Shown here piece by piece: positions 16,606 through 24,690 of a stretch of 64,000 nucleotides of DNA (position 1 is the stretch's first letter; the number at the start of each line of letters is the position of its first letter). Below the pieces are notes generated by a model that saw only the letters and a list, made by a program, of their open reading frames with translations, had not been told where the DNA came from and did not search any database. Position numbers and translations under genes: made by a program. The stretch is from Allgaiera indica. Its GTDB lineage: Bacteria; Pseudomonadota; Alphaproteobacteria; Rhodobacterales; Rhodobacteraceae. The stretch lies in the NCBI RefSeq assembly GCF_900106675.1, contig NZ_FNOB01000003.1:173212-237211 (forward strand). The letters are read 5' to 3'.

Positions 16606-17514
16606 ATGAACTTGAAATCAAGGACTGCACTCGTCACCCGCCGTCATACGCTGCGCGCGCTTGGCGCGCTGGCGGTCACCGGTTCGCTTGGGGCCTGCGC
16701 CGCCCGCCCCGGGGCGGTCAGCAAGGCGGCGGCGGATCCGGTCGCGCTGCAGGACCCGACGCCCTCGGCCGCGACGCTGGCACGCTATCAGCAGATGCAG
16801 GATCACGGCTACACGATCGTGGCGGTGGAACCGGGGTATCTGACCGGGTCGAACCCGCGCGCGCTGATCTATTACGAAGGGTCCGAGCCGGTGGGCTCGA
16901 TCGTCGTCGATCCCTATGCGCGCCGTCTCTATCTGCCGATCGGCCAGGGCCTGGCGATCCGCTACGGCTGCGCTGTGGGCAAGCAGGGCACGACCTTTTC
17001 CGGAAACGGCGTGATCGAGCGCAAGGTGGAATGGCCGAGCTGGGCGCCGACGCTGAACATGATCCGCACCGAACCCGAGGTCTATACCGACTATGCCCAA
17101 GGGGTGCTGGGCGGGCCGCAGAACCCGCTGGGGGCGCGGGCGCTATATCTTTACCGCAACGGCAAGGATACCTACTACCGCATCCACGGCACCAACAACC
17201 CCTCGACCATCGGGCGGGCGACCTCGGCCGGTTGCATCCGGCTATTCGACCAGGATGTCATCAACTTGTACAAACGGGTGCCCCTGGGTACCGATGTCCA
17301 TGTCCGCACCCCCGAGGAATCCGCGGCGATGGTCGGTCCGCTGAAGTCGGGTTACCGCGGCTATGTCATCCCGGTGCATGACCCCGAGGTGGTGATCCAC
17401 GGCCCCGAGGCCAATGCGATCCTCGACACCAGCGCGCCGGGCGACGACCCCGCGATCGCCGCCGCCGCCGCCCAGATCGCGGCCCAGCCGCGCCCGGCGA
17501 AAGCCTCGGCCTGA
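16606..17514 (+). CDS. L,D-transpeptidase (YkuD domain), lipoprotein
   Basis: A 302-residue exported protein. The N-terminus carries twin arginines (TRRHTLRALG) and a lipobox ending LGAC, with C31 the likely lipidated residue; export by Tat or Sec is open. The YkuD catalytic motif is complete: H194 in RIHGTNNPS and C210 in SAGCIRLF. Such enzymes make 3-3 peptidoglycan cross-links or attach proteins to peptidoglycan. Start ATG 16606 follows AAAGGAC. A PmrA-type box lies about 180 bp upstream, suggesting control by the divergent two-component system. The C-terminus is Ala-rich and probably disordered. Confidence 0.9.
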   Translation: MNLKSRTALVTRRHTLRALGALAVTGSLGACAARPGAVSKAAADPVALQDPTPSAATLARYQQMQDHGYTIVAVEPGYLTGSNPRALIYYEGSEPVGSIVVDPYARRLYLPIGQGLAIRYGCAVGKQGTTFSGNGVIERKVEWPSWAPTLNMIRTEPEVYTDYAQGVLGGPQNPLGARALYLYRNGKDTYYRIHGTNNPSTIGRATSAGCIRLFDQDVINLYKRVPLGTDVHVRTPEESAAMVGPLKSGYRGYVIPVHDPEVVIHGPEANAILDTSAPGDDPAIAAAAAQIAAQPRPAKASA

Positions 17515-17593
17515 GGGGCAGGGCGGTCAGCTCCCGAAGGTTAAAGTGCACTTCGGCCCCCGTCGCCATCTCCCCTCGGGTGGCAACGCAGAG

Positions 17594-17616
17594 GGAGTAT
17601 TTTCGCCAAGATGAAG
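17594..17616 (+). repeat. Dispersed intergenic repeat, copy A
   Basis: GGA followed by GTATTTTCGCCAAGATGAAG (shared core). It lies in the 264-bp gap between the convergent L,D-transpeptidase and lapA genes. After it comes an A/T-richer inverted repeat (GAGCAAATGA / TCATTTG, about 17616-17640) that could end transcription. Other copies lie at 45287, 57271, 61426, 21864, 21895 and 23342. Confidence 0.75.
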
Positions 17617-17778
17617 AGCAAATGATCGCTCATTTGTTTTCACTTTGGCGCAAATCTCCCCGGGGTGGAGGCGGCAGAGCCCCTGCTGTCGAGCGTGTAC
17701 TCCGCCAGCCGAAGATTCGCTTATTCCTGTGCCGGGCATCTTGCGGGCAGAAGCCCCGGACGACGGCCGACCGCGCCG

Positions 17779-18129
17779 TCAGGCGGCGGGCTTGTCTTTT
17801 TCGATCAGCGCAAGAACCTCGTCCTGCGGCGTCGGCTTCAGCTTGGCGATCTCGCGGTTGAGCTGGCGCGCCTCGCGCGACGAACGGGCGGCGACCTTGC
17901 GGTGCTTGTGCTCGCGCAGCCATTCCCACAGGAAGCCCAGCAGCACCCCCGTCGCCATTGCCACGAAGATCACCAGATAGAGCGGCAGCCCGACGGCCCA
18001 GTTGCGCCCCACATAGGGTACGAATTCCGACGGCAGCAGGGTCAGCGTCACCGTCCCCCGGTTCGCGGAGGCGACCAACAGCAGCACAAGCCCGATCAGG
18101 ACCAGCACGAGATAGCGGAGATAGCGCAT
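17779..18129 (-). CDS. lapA: LapA-domain (DUF1049) inner-membrane protein
   Basis: A 116-residue protein with two N-terminal helices (LRYLVLVLIGLVLLLVAS and LPLYLVIFVAMATGVLLGFLW) separated by a short periplasmic loop, then a charged cytoplasmic coil. This is the LapA/YciS layout. In E. coli LapA works with LapB in tuning LpxC turnover and lipopolysaccharide assembly; the same role here is inferred. It follows ihfB by 13 bp in the same operon, the usual alphaproteobacterial neighbourhood. Confidence 0.85.
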   Translation of the reverse strand: MRYLRYLVLVLIGLVLLLVASANRGTVTLTLLPSEFVPYVGRNWAVGLPLYLVIFVAMATGVLLGFLWEWLREHKHRKVAARSSREARQLNREIAKLKPTPQDEVLALIEKDKPAA

Positions 18130-18142
18130 GGTTTCCTTCCGG

Positions 18143-18424
18143 TTACTTTCCGTTCAGCCGGTCGCGCAGCAGCTTGCCGGTCTTGAAGAACGGCACCGCC
18201 TTTTCCGAGACATCAACCGCCTCGCCGGTGCGTGGGTTCCGTCCGGTCCGCGCGCCGCGCTGCTTGACCGAGAAGGCGCCGAAACCGCGCAATTCCACGC
18301 GGTCCCCACGCGACAGGGCCGAGATGATTTCCTCGAAGATCGTGTTCACGATCTTCTCCACATCGCGTTGATACAGATGTTGGTTCTCGTCGGCGATCTT
18401 CTGAACCAGTTCCGAACGGATCAT
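18143..18424 (-). CDS. ihfB: Integration host factor subunit beta
   Basis: A 93-residue DNABII protein. The DNA-bending arm motif [15 protein letters not shown] and the core [14 protein letters not shown] identify IHF beta (begins [11 protein letters not shown]). It pairs with IHF alpha and bends DNA at specific sites. GGGGGACTG lies before the ATG. A weak promoter-like pair on the minus strand (TTGAGC at 18495-18490, TATAAA at 18474-18469, spacer only 15) is upstream. Follows rpsA, which ends with its own terminator, so ihfB-lapA is probably a separate unit. Confidence 0.95.
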   Translation of the reverse strand: MIRSELVQKIADENQHLYQRDVEKIVNTIFEEIISALSRGDRVELRGFGAFSVKQRGARTGRNPRTGEAVDVSEKAVPFFKTGKLLRDRLNGK

Positions 18425-18700
18425 CGAGCAGTCCCCCTGTGGGCCTCTACGGCAGCGTTTCCCACTACTTTATATGGCACAGACTATAGGCTCAATTTTC
18501 GCGGGCACAAACAGAAAGCCATTGGAATGGCGCGGCTTTCTGGACCGCAACCTGCCCCGATCACGCGACTGTGCCCGGTTTTGCGGCGCCTTCGCACGCC
18601 AGCATCGCCGCCGCGACATGCCATCCGCGGGCTCGTGCGCCCTTGCTGCGTTGCGGCATGGGGGCGTGATTCGGCCGTCCCGCGGGTCCGCAAAGACAAA

Positions 18701-18724
18701 CGGCCCCGCACGAAGGCGGGGCCG
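18701..18724 (-). terminator. Intrinsic terminator of rpsA
   Basis: Nine-base GC stem (CGGCCCCGC / GCGGGGCCG) with a six-base loop. Read leftwards it is followed by TTTGTCTTT. It sits just after the rpsA stop codon (18749). Confidence 0.85.
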
Positions 18725-18748
18725 TTCGAGACTAAGTCCGAAGAAGGG

Positions 18749-20431
18749 TTACTCCTTGTCGCCCTTCAGCGCGGCGCCCAGGATGTCGCCCAACGAGGCG
18801 CCCGAGTCGGACGAGCCGTACTGTTCCACGGCCTCCTTCTCTTCGGCGATCTCGCGCGCCTTGATCGACAGGCCCAGGCGGCGGGTCTTGGCGTCCACAT
18901 TGGTGACGCGCACATCGACATGGTCACCAACCTGGAAGCGTTCGGGGCGCTGCTCGGCGCGGTCGCGCGACAGGTCCGAACGGCGGATGAACGACTTCAT
19001 GCCGTTGTATTCCACCTCGATCCCGCCGTCCTCGATCGCCGTCACGGTGACGGTGATGACCGAGCCGCGCTTGACGCCGTCGACGGCATCCGAGAACGTG
19101 TCTTCGCCCAGCGCCTTGATCGAGAGCGAGATGCGCTCTTTCTCGGTGTCGACCTCGGTCACGACCGCCTGGACGATGTCGCCCTTGCGGTAGTTCTGGA
19201 TCGCCTCTTCGCCGCGCTGGTCCCAGCTCAGGTCCGAAAGGTGCACCATGCCGTCGATATCGTTCTCGAGCCCCACGAACAGACCGAATTCGGTGATGTT
19301 CTTGACCTCGCCCTCGATCTGGGTGCCGGCCGGATGGGTTTCTGCGAACTGCTCCCACGGGTTGCGCATGGTCTGCTTGAGACCCAGGCTGACGCGGCGC
19401 TTGGCGCTGTCGATTTCCAGAACCATGACGTCGACTTCCTGGCTGGTCGAGACGATCTTGCCGGGATGGACGTTCTTCTTGGTCCAGGACATTTCCGAGA
19501 CGTGCACCAGGCCCTCGACCCCCGGCTCCAGCTCCACGAAGGCGCCGTAGTCGGTGATGTTGGTGACGCGGCCCTTGTGGACCGAACCCAGCGGATAGTT
19601 GGCCTCGACGGCATCCCAGGGATCGGCCTGCAGCTGCTTCATGCCCAGGCTGATGCGGTGGGTTTCCTTGTTGATCTTGATGACCTGAACCTTGACGGTC
19701 TCGCCGATCGACAGGATTTCCGACGGGTGGTTGACGCGGCGCCAGGCCATGTCGGTGACGTGCAGCAGGCCGTCCACGCCGCCCAGATCCACGAAGGCGC
19801 CGTATTCGGTGATGTTCTTGACCACACCGTCGACGTTCTGGCCTTCGGTGAGGTTGGCGATGACCTCGGCGCGCTGTTCGGCGCGGCTTTCTTCCAGGAT
19901 GGCGCGGCGCGAGACCACGATGTTGCCGCGGCGGCGGTCCATCTTGAGGATCTGGAAGGGCTGTTTCATGCCCATCAGCGGGCCCGCGTCACGCACGGGG
20001 CGCACATCGACCTGGCTGCCGGGCAGGAAGGCCACGGCACCGCCCAGATCGACGGTGAAGCCACCCTTGACGCGGCCGAAGATCGCGCCCTCGACGCGGG
20101 CCTCGTCGGCATAGGCCTTCTCGAGGCGGTCCCAGGCCTCTTCGCGGCGGGCCTTGTCGCGGCTGATGACGGCCTCGCCGCGGGCGTTCTCGACGCGGTC
20201 CAGGTAGACCTCGACTTCGTCGCCGATTTCTATTTCGGGGGCCTCGCCGGGATTGGCGAATTCCTTGAGATCGACGCGGCCTTCCATCTTGTAGCCGACG
20301 TCGATGATGGCCTGGCCCGCCTCGATGGCGATGACCCGGCCCTTGACGACACTGCCTTCGTCGGGCGTGTCGATCTCGAAGCTTTCTTGAAGGAGGGCTT
20401 CGAATTCCTCCATGGACGCTTTGGCGCTCAT
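18749..20431 (-). CDS. rpsA: 30S ribosomal protein S1
   Basis: A 560-residue protein with six S1 RNA-binding repeats, e.g. GSVVKGRVIAIEAGQAIIDV, NITEYGAFVDLGGVDGLLHV and NITDYGAFVELEPGVEGLVHV. Length is normal for alphaproteobacteria. It recruits mRNA to the small subunit. The start MSAKASMEEFEALL is typical. A terminator (18701) follows it and another (20531) precedes it, so rpsA is a monocistronic unit between cmk and ihfB. Confidence 0.97.
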   Translation of the reverse strand: MSAKASMEEFEALLQESFEIDTPDEGSVVKGRVIAIEAGQAIIDVGYKMEGRVDLKEFANPGEAPEIEIGDEVEVYLDRVENARGEAVISRDKARREEAWDRLEKAYADEARVEGAIFGRVKGGFTVDLGGAVAFLPGSQVDVRPVRDAGPLMGMKQPFQILKMDRRRGNIVVSRRAILEESRAEQRAEVIANLTEGQNVDGVVKNITEYGAFVDLGGVDGLLHVTDMAWRRVNHPSEILSIGETVKVQVIKINKETHRISLGMKQLQADPWDAVEANYPLGSVHKGRVTNITDYGAFVELEPGVEGLVHVSEMSWTKKNVHPGKIVSTSQEVDVMVLEIDSAKRRVSLGLKQTMRNPWEQFAETHPAGTQIEGEVKNITEFGLFVGLENDIDGMVHLSDLSWDQRGEEAIQNYRKGDIVQAVVTEVDTEKERISLSIKALGEDTFSDAVDGVKRGSVITVTVTAIEDGGIEVEYNGMKSFIRRSDLSRDRAEQRPERFQVGDHVDVRVTNVDAKTRRLGLSIKAREIAEEKEAVEQYGSSDSGASLGDILGAALKGDKE

Positions 20432-20530
20432 GCGGTTCAGTTTCCTTTTGCGTTCTGTCTGGCCGGGCGGTTGGCTCCGCCGGTCTGATCATTGGGTGCC
20501 GATCGGGGGCGGGCCGGACAAAAGACAAAG

Positions 20531-20553
20531 GGCCGGACGTTTTCGTTCCGACC
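20531..20553 (-). terminator. Intrinsic terminator between the DUF1127-like gene and rpsA
   Basis: On the minus strand GGTCGGAACG and CGTCCGGCC pair across an AAAA loop with one bulge, and TTTGTCTTTTG follows. It would stop transcripts from cmk and the small gene at 20674 before rpsA. Confidence 0.65.
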
Positions 20554-20673
20554 CTGCCCCTGGTCCCGTGGCTTTGCCGCCTTCTTGACGAGGCGTCTAT
20601 ACGCGTCCGCGCCCCATCCCGCAAGGGGTTTCGGCCCCGAAAGCGCGGGAACGGGGAGGCGACCGGCGCCGGA

Positions 20674-20913
20674 TCAGCGCCGGATCAACGGCCAGTCGAG
20701 GTTGCGCCTGGGCAGGGGCTCCAGCCCGATGTCGCGCCGCATCCGGTCGTCCAGCAGCGGAGGAGGGTGTCGATCCCGGCGCAGCAGCGCCGCCAGCGCG
20801 GCGCGCAGCACCCGCCAGGCGCCGTGTTGCGCGATGACGAGGTCAAGCGGCACCGGCATGTCGCGCGGGGCGGTCTCGGGATTGTGCGGGAAGGGGGTGA
20901 TCGTCGCAATCAT
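20674..20913 (-). CDS. DUF1127-like small protein
   Basis: A 79-residue basic protein. Its C-terminal half, ending LLDDRMRRDIGLEPLPRR, matches the DUF1127 (YjiS-like) signature LxDxxLxDIGL. Such proteins are abundant in Rhodobacteraceae, where some bind RNA and act in stress responses (e.g. CcaF1 of Rhodobacter sphaeroides); this particular role is inferred. The N-terminal 40 residues are longer than in the shortest family members. It lies between cmk and rpsA, followed by a terminator. Confidence 0.7.
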   Translation of the reverse strand: MIATITPFPHNPETAPRDMPVPLDLVIAQHGAWRVLRAALAALLRRDRHPPPLLDDRMRRDIGLEPLPRRNLDWPLIRR

Positions 20914-21056
20914 GAACTGCAGACCGGCGCCTTCACGGCCACTGGCTCCTCTGGTTCGGGAAAGACCGGGCCGGCGCGGGACTATTCCCTTGCAGGACCT
21001 CGGATCATGTCAGGTTCGGAAGGGGAGGGACCAGGTCGGCCCCAAGAAGGACGCGA

Positions 21057-21128
21057 TCAGTGCCGCGACAGTTGTCGCGCGGCCCCACGGGTTCGGCGCG
21101 CCGGATAGGCGTATACGATGCAAATCAT
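21057..21128 (-). CDS. Possible 23-residue leader or small protein
   Basis: ATG at 21128 is preceded by AAGGAGGCGTGAC, a near-perfect Shine-Dalgarno sequence at good distance. The frame encodes 23 residues (MICIVYAYPARRTR...) and ends with TGA 144 bp before the DUF1127-like gene on the same strand. It may be a genuine small protein or a leader. No family is recognised, and such a short frame could be chance. Confidence 0.3.
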   Translation of the reverse strand: MICIVYAYPARRTRGAARQLSRH

Positions 21129-21241
21129 GTCACGCCTCCTTCTTTGCGCGTCGAACAAGTCTGCACGGTACAGGCTTTGCGGCGCGGGCCAAGGCTATAC
21201 GAGTTGAAATGCAACGGCTGTGGTAGGCGCGCCACATTGCC

Positions 21242-21826
21242 TCAGCCGAGCCGCGCCTCCACGGCGGACACGGCCTTGGCGACGGCCTCGTCAATGCTCA
21301 TCTCTGAGGTGTCCAGTTGCAGCGCATCCCCGGCCGGGCGCAGGGGAGCGTCGGCGCGGCCCATGTCGCGGGCATCGCGTTCGCGCACCTCGGCCAATAC
21401 CTTGGCCTCGTCGCCACCGACTTCCAGCCAGCGCCGGTGCGCCCGCACCTCGGCCGAGGCGGTGATGTAAAGCTTCACTTCGGCCTCGGGGCAGATCACT
21501 GTGCCGATGTCGCGCCCGTCGAGCACCGCGCCGCCCTCGCGCCGGGCAAAGTCCTTCTGAAAGGCGGCCAGCGCGGCGCGTACCTCGGGGATCGCGGCGA
21601 CGCGGCTGGCTGCCTGGCCGGCCTCCTGGCTGCGCAGATCGCCGCGTTCCAGATCGGCGGGTACCAGCGAACGCGCCGCCGCCAGCGGATCGCCGCCCTT
21701 GGCGCCCACCGCGCGGTAAAGCAGGCCGGTGTCGAGATGGGCAAAGCCGAAACGCGCGGCCAGGGTCCGCCCGATCGTGCCCTTGCCCGCCGCCGCGGGC
21801 CCGTCAATCGCCACTGTGAAGATCAT
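21242..21826 (-). CDS. cmk: Cytidylate kinase
   Basis: A 194-residue P-loop NMP kinase. The ATP loop is [11 protein letters not shown] near the N-terminus, the CMP-specific segment includes [11 protein letters not shown], and [13 protein letters not shown] carries the catalytic Arg/Asp region. It phosphorylates CMP and dCMP. ATG 21826 follows GGGAGAGG, so a longer frame to 21883 is rejected. Slightly shorter than the E. coli enzyme (227) but normal for this family. The gene is downstream of aroA with a repeat hairpin in between. Confidence 0.95.
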   Translation of the reverse strand: MIFTVAIDGPAAAGKGTIGRTLAARFGFAHLDTGLLYRAVGAKGGDPLAAARSLVPADLERGDLRSQEAGQAASRVAAIPEVRAALAAFQKDFARREGGAVLDGRDIGTVICPEAEVKLYITASAEVRAHRRWLEVGGDEAKVLAEVRERDARDMGRADAPLRPAGDALQLDTSEMSIDEAVAKAVSAVEARLG

Positions 21827-21863
21827 GACACCTCTCCCAGGCTTGCCCGCGGGACGCCTCCGG

Positions 21864-21890
21864 CGGGCGTATATGGGGAACAATGAAAAG
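21864..21890 (+). repeat. Dispersed intergenic repeat, copy B1
   Basis: GGGCGTATATGGGGAACAAT plus GAAAAG, preceded by GCCTCCGGC as in the copy at 61426. It is the plus-strand arm of a large inverted pair with B2 (21895). Confidence 0.65.
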
Positions 21891-21894
21891 GCGC

Positions 21895-21921
21895 TCTTTC
21901 ATTGTTCGTTAAATACGCGAA
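21895..21921 (-). repeat. Dispersed intergenic repeat, copy B2 (inverted)
   Basis: TTTCATTGTTCGTTAAATAC, the reverse of copy B1. The two arms could fold into a stem of about 20 bp closed by a GCGC-containing loop. It lies between the aroA stop (21926) and cmk start (21826), so it could act as terminator or RNA-processing site. Confidence 0.6.
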
Positions 21922-21925
21922 GGGC

Positions 21926-23278
21926 CTATCCATCCCCCCGCGAGATCGCGGCGCCGAGCCCCGACATCAGCGCCTCGAACACCGGGAAGGACGTGGCGAT
22001 CGGGCTGCCGTCGTCGACGCTGACCGGCTTTTGCGCCGCGAGCCCCAGCACCAGGAAGCTCATCGCGATGCGGTGGTCGAGGTGGCTGGCGCAGGTCGCC
22101 CCACCCGGCACGCCGTCCGCGCCCCGCCCGTGCACGATCAGCGTGTCCTCGTCCTCCTCGATCCGTACACCGCAGGCCTCAAGCCCGCGCGCCATCGCGT
22201 CGATCCGGTCGCTTTCCTTGACCCGCAGTTCCTTCACCCCGCGCATCACCGTGGTACCGGTGGCACAGGCCGCGACGACCGAAAGCACCGGGAATTCGTC
22301 GATCATGCTGGCGGCGCGATCGGGCGGCACCTCGACGCCCTGCAGGCCGCCGGTGAAGCGCACGCGCAGGTCCGCGACGGGCTCGCCGCCCTCTTCGCGT
22401 GGGGACTCGAAAACAATGTCGGCGCCCATCTCGATCAGCGTGGTGTAAAGGCCGTCGCGGGTGGGATTGCGGCTGACGCCGGGGACGGTGATCTCGCTGC
22501 CCTCGACGATCAGCGCGGCACAGACGGGGAAGGCGGCCGAGGAGGGGTCGCGCGGCACCGCAACTGTTTGCGGCCGCAATTCCGGCTCGCCGCTCAGGGT
22601 GATGACGCGGCCCTCGGCGCTGTCCTCGACATCGACCCGGGCACCAAAGCCGCGCAGCATACGCTCGGAATGGTCGCGCGTGGCCTCGCGCTCGATCACC
22701 ATGGTCTGGCCCGGCGCGTTCAGCCCCGCCAGCAGCACCGCGGATTTCACCTGCGCCGATGGCATCGGCGTGGCATAGCGCACCGGCACCGGCTCGGCGG
22801 CGCCGACGATGGTCATCGGCAGGCGGCCGCCGGCCCGCCCGTAGGCCCGCGCGCCGAACAGCGCCATCGGGTCGGTGATCCGGCCCATCGGGCGTTTGCG
22901 CAGGCTCGCGTCGCCGGTGAAGGTGGCGGTGATCGGGGTCGTGGCCATCGCGCCCATGATCAGCCGCACCCCCGTGCCGGAATTGCCGCAATCGATCACC
23001 GCCTCGGGTTCGGCGAAGCCGCCCACGCCGACGCCCTGCACCGACCAGGCGCCGGGCCCGTGCCGGGTGACCTCGGCCCCGAAGGCGCGCATCGCCTTCG
23101 CGGTGTCAAGCACGTCCTCGCCTTCCAACAGGCCCGTGATCTTCGTCTCGCCCACCGCCAGTGCGCCCAGGATCAGCGCACGGTGGCTGATCGACTTGTC
23201 GCCCGGCACCTCCGCCACGCCCGTCAGGGGGCCGGAGCGGCGCGCGGTCATCGGGATCGGGTGGTCATGGCCGGACAT
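21926..23278 (-). CDS. aroA: 3-phosphoshikimate 1-carboxyvinyltransferase (EPSP synthase)
   Basis: A 450-residue shikimate-pathway enzyme. The phosphoenolpyruvate and substrate sites are visible: [17 protein letters not shown] near the N-terminus (K28), [24 protein letters not shown] with the catalytic Asp, and ELRVKESDR. Overall sequence style fits class II-like alphaproteobacterial enzymes. It condenses shikimate-3-phosphate with PEP. The start ATG 23278 is the first in frame. Probably co-transcribed with cmk, a common arrangement. Confidence 0.96.
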   Translation of the reverse strand: MSGHDHPIPMTARRSGPLTGVAEVPGDKSISHRALILGALAVGETKITGLLEGEDVLDTAKAMRAFGAEVTRHGPGAWSVQGVGVGGFAEPEAVIDCGNSGTGVRLIMGAMATTPITATFTGDASLRKRPMGRITDPMALFGARAYGRAGGRLPMTIVGAAEPVPVRYATPMPSAQVKSAVLLAGLNAPGQTMVIEREATRDHSERMLRGFGARVDVEDSAEGRVITLSGEPELRPQTVAVPRDPSSAAFPVCAALIVEGSEITVPGVSRNPTRDGLYTTLIEMGADIVFESPREEGGEPVADLRVRFTGGLQGVEVPPDRAASMIDEFPVLSVVAACATGTTVMRGVKELRVKESDRIDAMARGLEACGVRIEEDEDTLIVHGRGADGVPGGATCASHLDHRIAMSFLVLGLAAQKPVSVDDGSPIATSFPVFEALMSGLGAAISRGDG

Positions 23279-23341
23279 GAGGAGGCTCCTTCATCGCTCG
23301 CCCGGGGTGATAGCGCAGGGCAAGGGGGGCGTCCATCGTGC

Positions 23342-23368
23342 CTTTCATTGTTCCCCAAATACGCCCGC
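23342..23368 (-). repeat. Dispersed intergenic repeat, copy C
   Basis: CTTTCATTGTTCCCCAAATA followed by CGCCCG; on the minus strand this is GGGCGTATTTGGGGAACAAT. It lies between the trmB stop codon (23373) and aroA start (23278). Confidence 0.65.
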
Positions 23369-23372
23369 GGCC

Positions 23373-24074
23373 TCACCGCCGGCGAAACGTCAGGTAATGC
23401 GGCTCCCGGCCTTCGCGCAGCGCCTTCTGCTCGTAGCGGGTGGACAGCCAGTCTTCCCAAGGCGTGCCGCCCTGATCGAGCAGATCGAACCCGGCGGGGG
23501 GCACCTCTTCCAGGGTCTGGCGGACGTAGTCGGGGATATCGGTGGCGACGCGGAATTCGGCCCCCGGGGCCAGCACCCGATGCAATGGCTGCAGATGTTC
23601 GGGCGTGACGAAGCGGCGGCGGTGGTGGCGGGCCTTGGGCCAGGGGTCGGGATAGTTCAGGAAGGCCTTGGTGATCGACCCCGCGGGCAGCACGTCGAAC
23701 AGGTCGCGCACGTCGCCAGGGTGGACCGCGACATTCGTCACCCCGGCGCGGCGGATCTTGCCCAAGAGCATCGCGACGCCGTTGATGAAGGGCTCGCAGC
23801 CGATGATCCCCACCCCGGGATAGCGCGCCGCCATGTGGACCATGTGCTCACCGCCGCCGAAGCCGATTTCCAGCCAGACAGGCCGGTCGTCGAACAGGGC
23901 CTTCAGGTCCAGCGGCCTGCGTTCGGGGTTTTCGTCGAAGTCCACCGGCCCGGGTGAGAGCGCCTTGAGATCGGCGTCGAGATAGCCGCGCTGGCTGTTG
24001 CGCAGGGTCTTGCCGGAGCGTCGGCCATAGAAGTTGCGCCAGGGGCGTTCGGGGGTATCGCTGCTGTCGGTCAT
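23373..24074 (-). CDS. trmB: tRNA (guanine-N7-)-methyltransferase
   Basis: A 233-residue Rossmann methyltransferase of the TrmB family. The SAM site is LEIGFGGGEHMVHMA, and FLNYPDPWPKARHHRRR is the family's characteristic motif with the catalytic Asp and the tRNA-binding basic patch. It makes m7G46 in tRNA. ATG 24074 (MTDSSDTPERPW) is chosen; an upstream start in the same frame would add an atypical extension. In related genomes trmB usually lies next to metK; here 1.2 kb of other genes separate them. Confidence 0.95.
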   Translation of the reverse strand: MTDSSDTPERPWRNFYGRRSGKTLRNSQRGYLDADLKALSPGPVDFDENPERRPLDLKALFDDRPVWLEIGFGGGEHMVHMAARYPGVGIIGCEPFINGVAMLLGKIRRAGVTNVAVHPGDVRDLFDVLPAGSITKAFLNYPDPWPKARHHRRRFVTPEHLQPLHRVLAPGAEFRVATDIPDYVRQTLEEVPPAGFDLLDQGGTPWEDWLSTRYEQKALREGREPHYLTFRRR

Positions 24075-24164
24075 GGCGGGCGTATGGACTGCGGGGCGGG
24101 CGCGCGTCAAGGGCCGCCACTGGCAGAGGAACGCGCGTCGGGCACCGGGTATCTTTCTTGATGG

Positions 24165-24196
24165 AACCGATTGGTAAAATGGTATACCGATCGGTA
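24165..24196. promoter_or_regulatory. Tandem TetR-type operators upstream of DUF1348-tetR
   Basis: Two similar sites 20 bp apart: ACCGATTGGTA (24166-24176) and TACCGATCGGTA (24185-24196, perfect palindrome). The second ends 25 bp before the ATG of the DUF1348 gene. Two-turn spacing suits cooperative binding of a TetR dimer, probably the one encoded two genes downstream. Confidence 0.65.
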
Positions 24197-24221
24197 AACA
24201 AAGCGCCGCCAGGAGGCCTCA

Positions 24222-24686
24222 ATGACACATCCCCTCGTTCCCCCCTTCACCGAAGAAACCGCCCGCGCCAAGGTCCGCATGGCCGAGGACGGCTGGAACA
24301 GCCGCGACCCGGAGCGCGTGGCGCTAGTCTACACGCCCGACAGCCTGTGGCGGAACCGTGCCGAATTTCCCCGCGGGCGTGACGAGATCATCGCCTTCCT
24401 GCGCCGTAAGTGGAGCCATGAGATCGAGTACCGGTTGATCAAGGAGCTTTGGGCGCATGACGGCAACCGCATCGCGGTGCGCTTCGCCTATGAATGGCAT
24501 GACGATTCCGGCAACTGGTTCCGATCCTATGGGAATGAGAATTGGATGTTCGACGACGCCGGCCTGATGGAGCGCCGATTTGCCTCGATCAACGACATGC
24601 CAATCAGCGCCGAAGCGCGCAAGTTCTTCTGGCCGCTCGGGCGGCGGCCCGACGATCACCCCGGCCTGTCCGAATTGGGGCTGTAG
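24222..24686 (+). CDS. DUF1348 (nuclear transport factor 2-like) protein
   Basis: A 154-residue protein of the SnoaL/NTF2-like fold. The DUF1348 signature is clear: [20 protein letters not shown], then [33 protein letters not shown] and [17 protein letters not shown]. The function of the family is unknown; many members lie beside a TetR regulator as here. AGGAGGC precedes ATG 24222. It is followed by tetR after 4 bp, and tandem TetR-type operators lie at its promoter, so the pair is probably self-repressed and induced by a small molecule. Confidence 0.88.
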   Translation: MTHPLVPPFTEETARAKVRMAEDGWNSRDPERVALVYTPDSLWRNRAEFPRGRDEIIAFLRRKWSHEIEYRLIKELWAHDGNRIAVRFAYEWHDDSGNWFRSYGNENWMFDDAGLMERRFASINDMPISAEARKFFWPLGRRPDDHPGLSELGL

Positions 24687-24690
24687 CGGA

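Noticed and set aside
21140..21240. Zinc-ribbon-like peptide (CNGCG) on the plus strand
   Set aside because: No credible start or second Cys pair, and it runs into cmk on the opposite strand.
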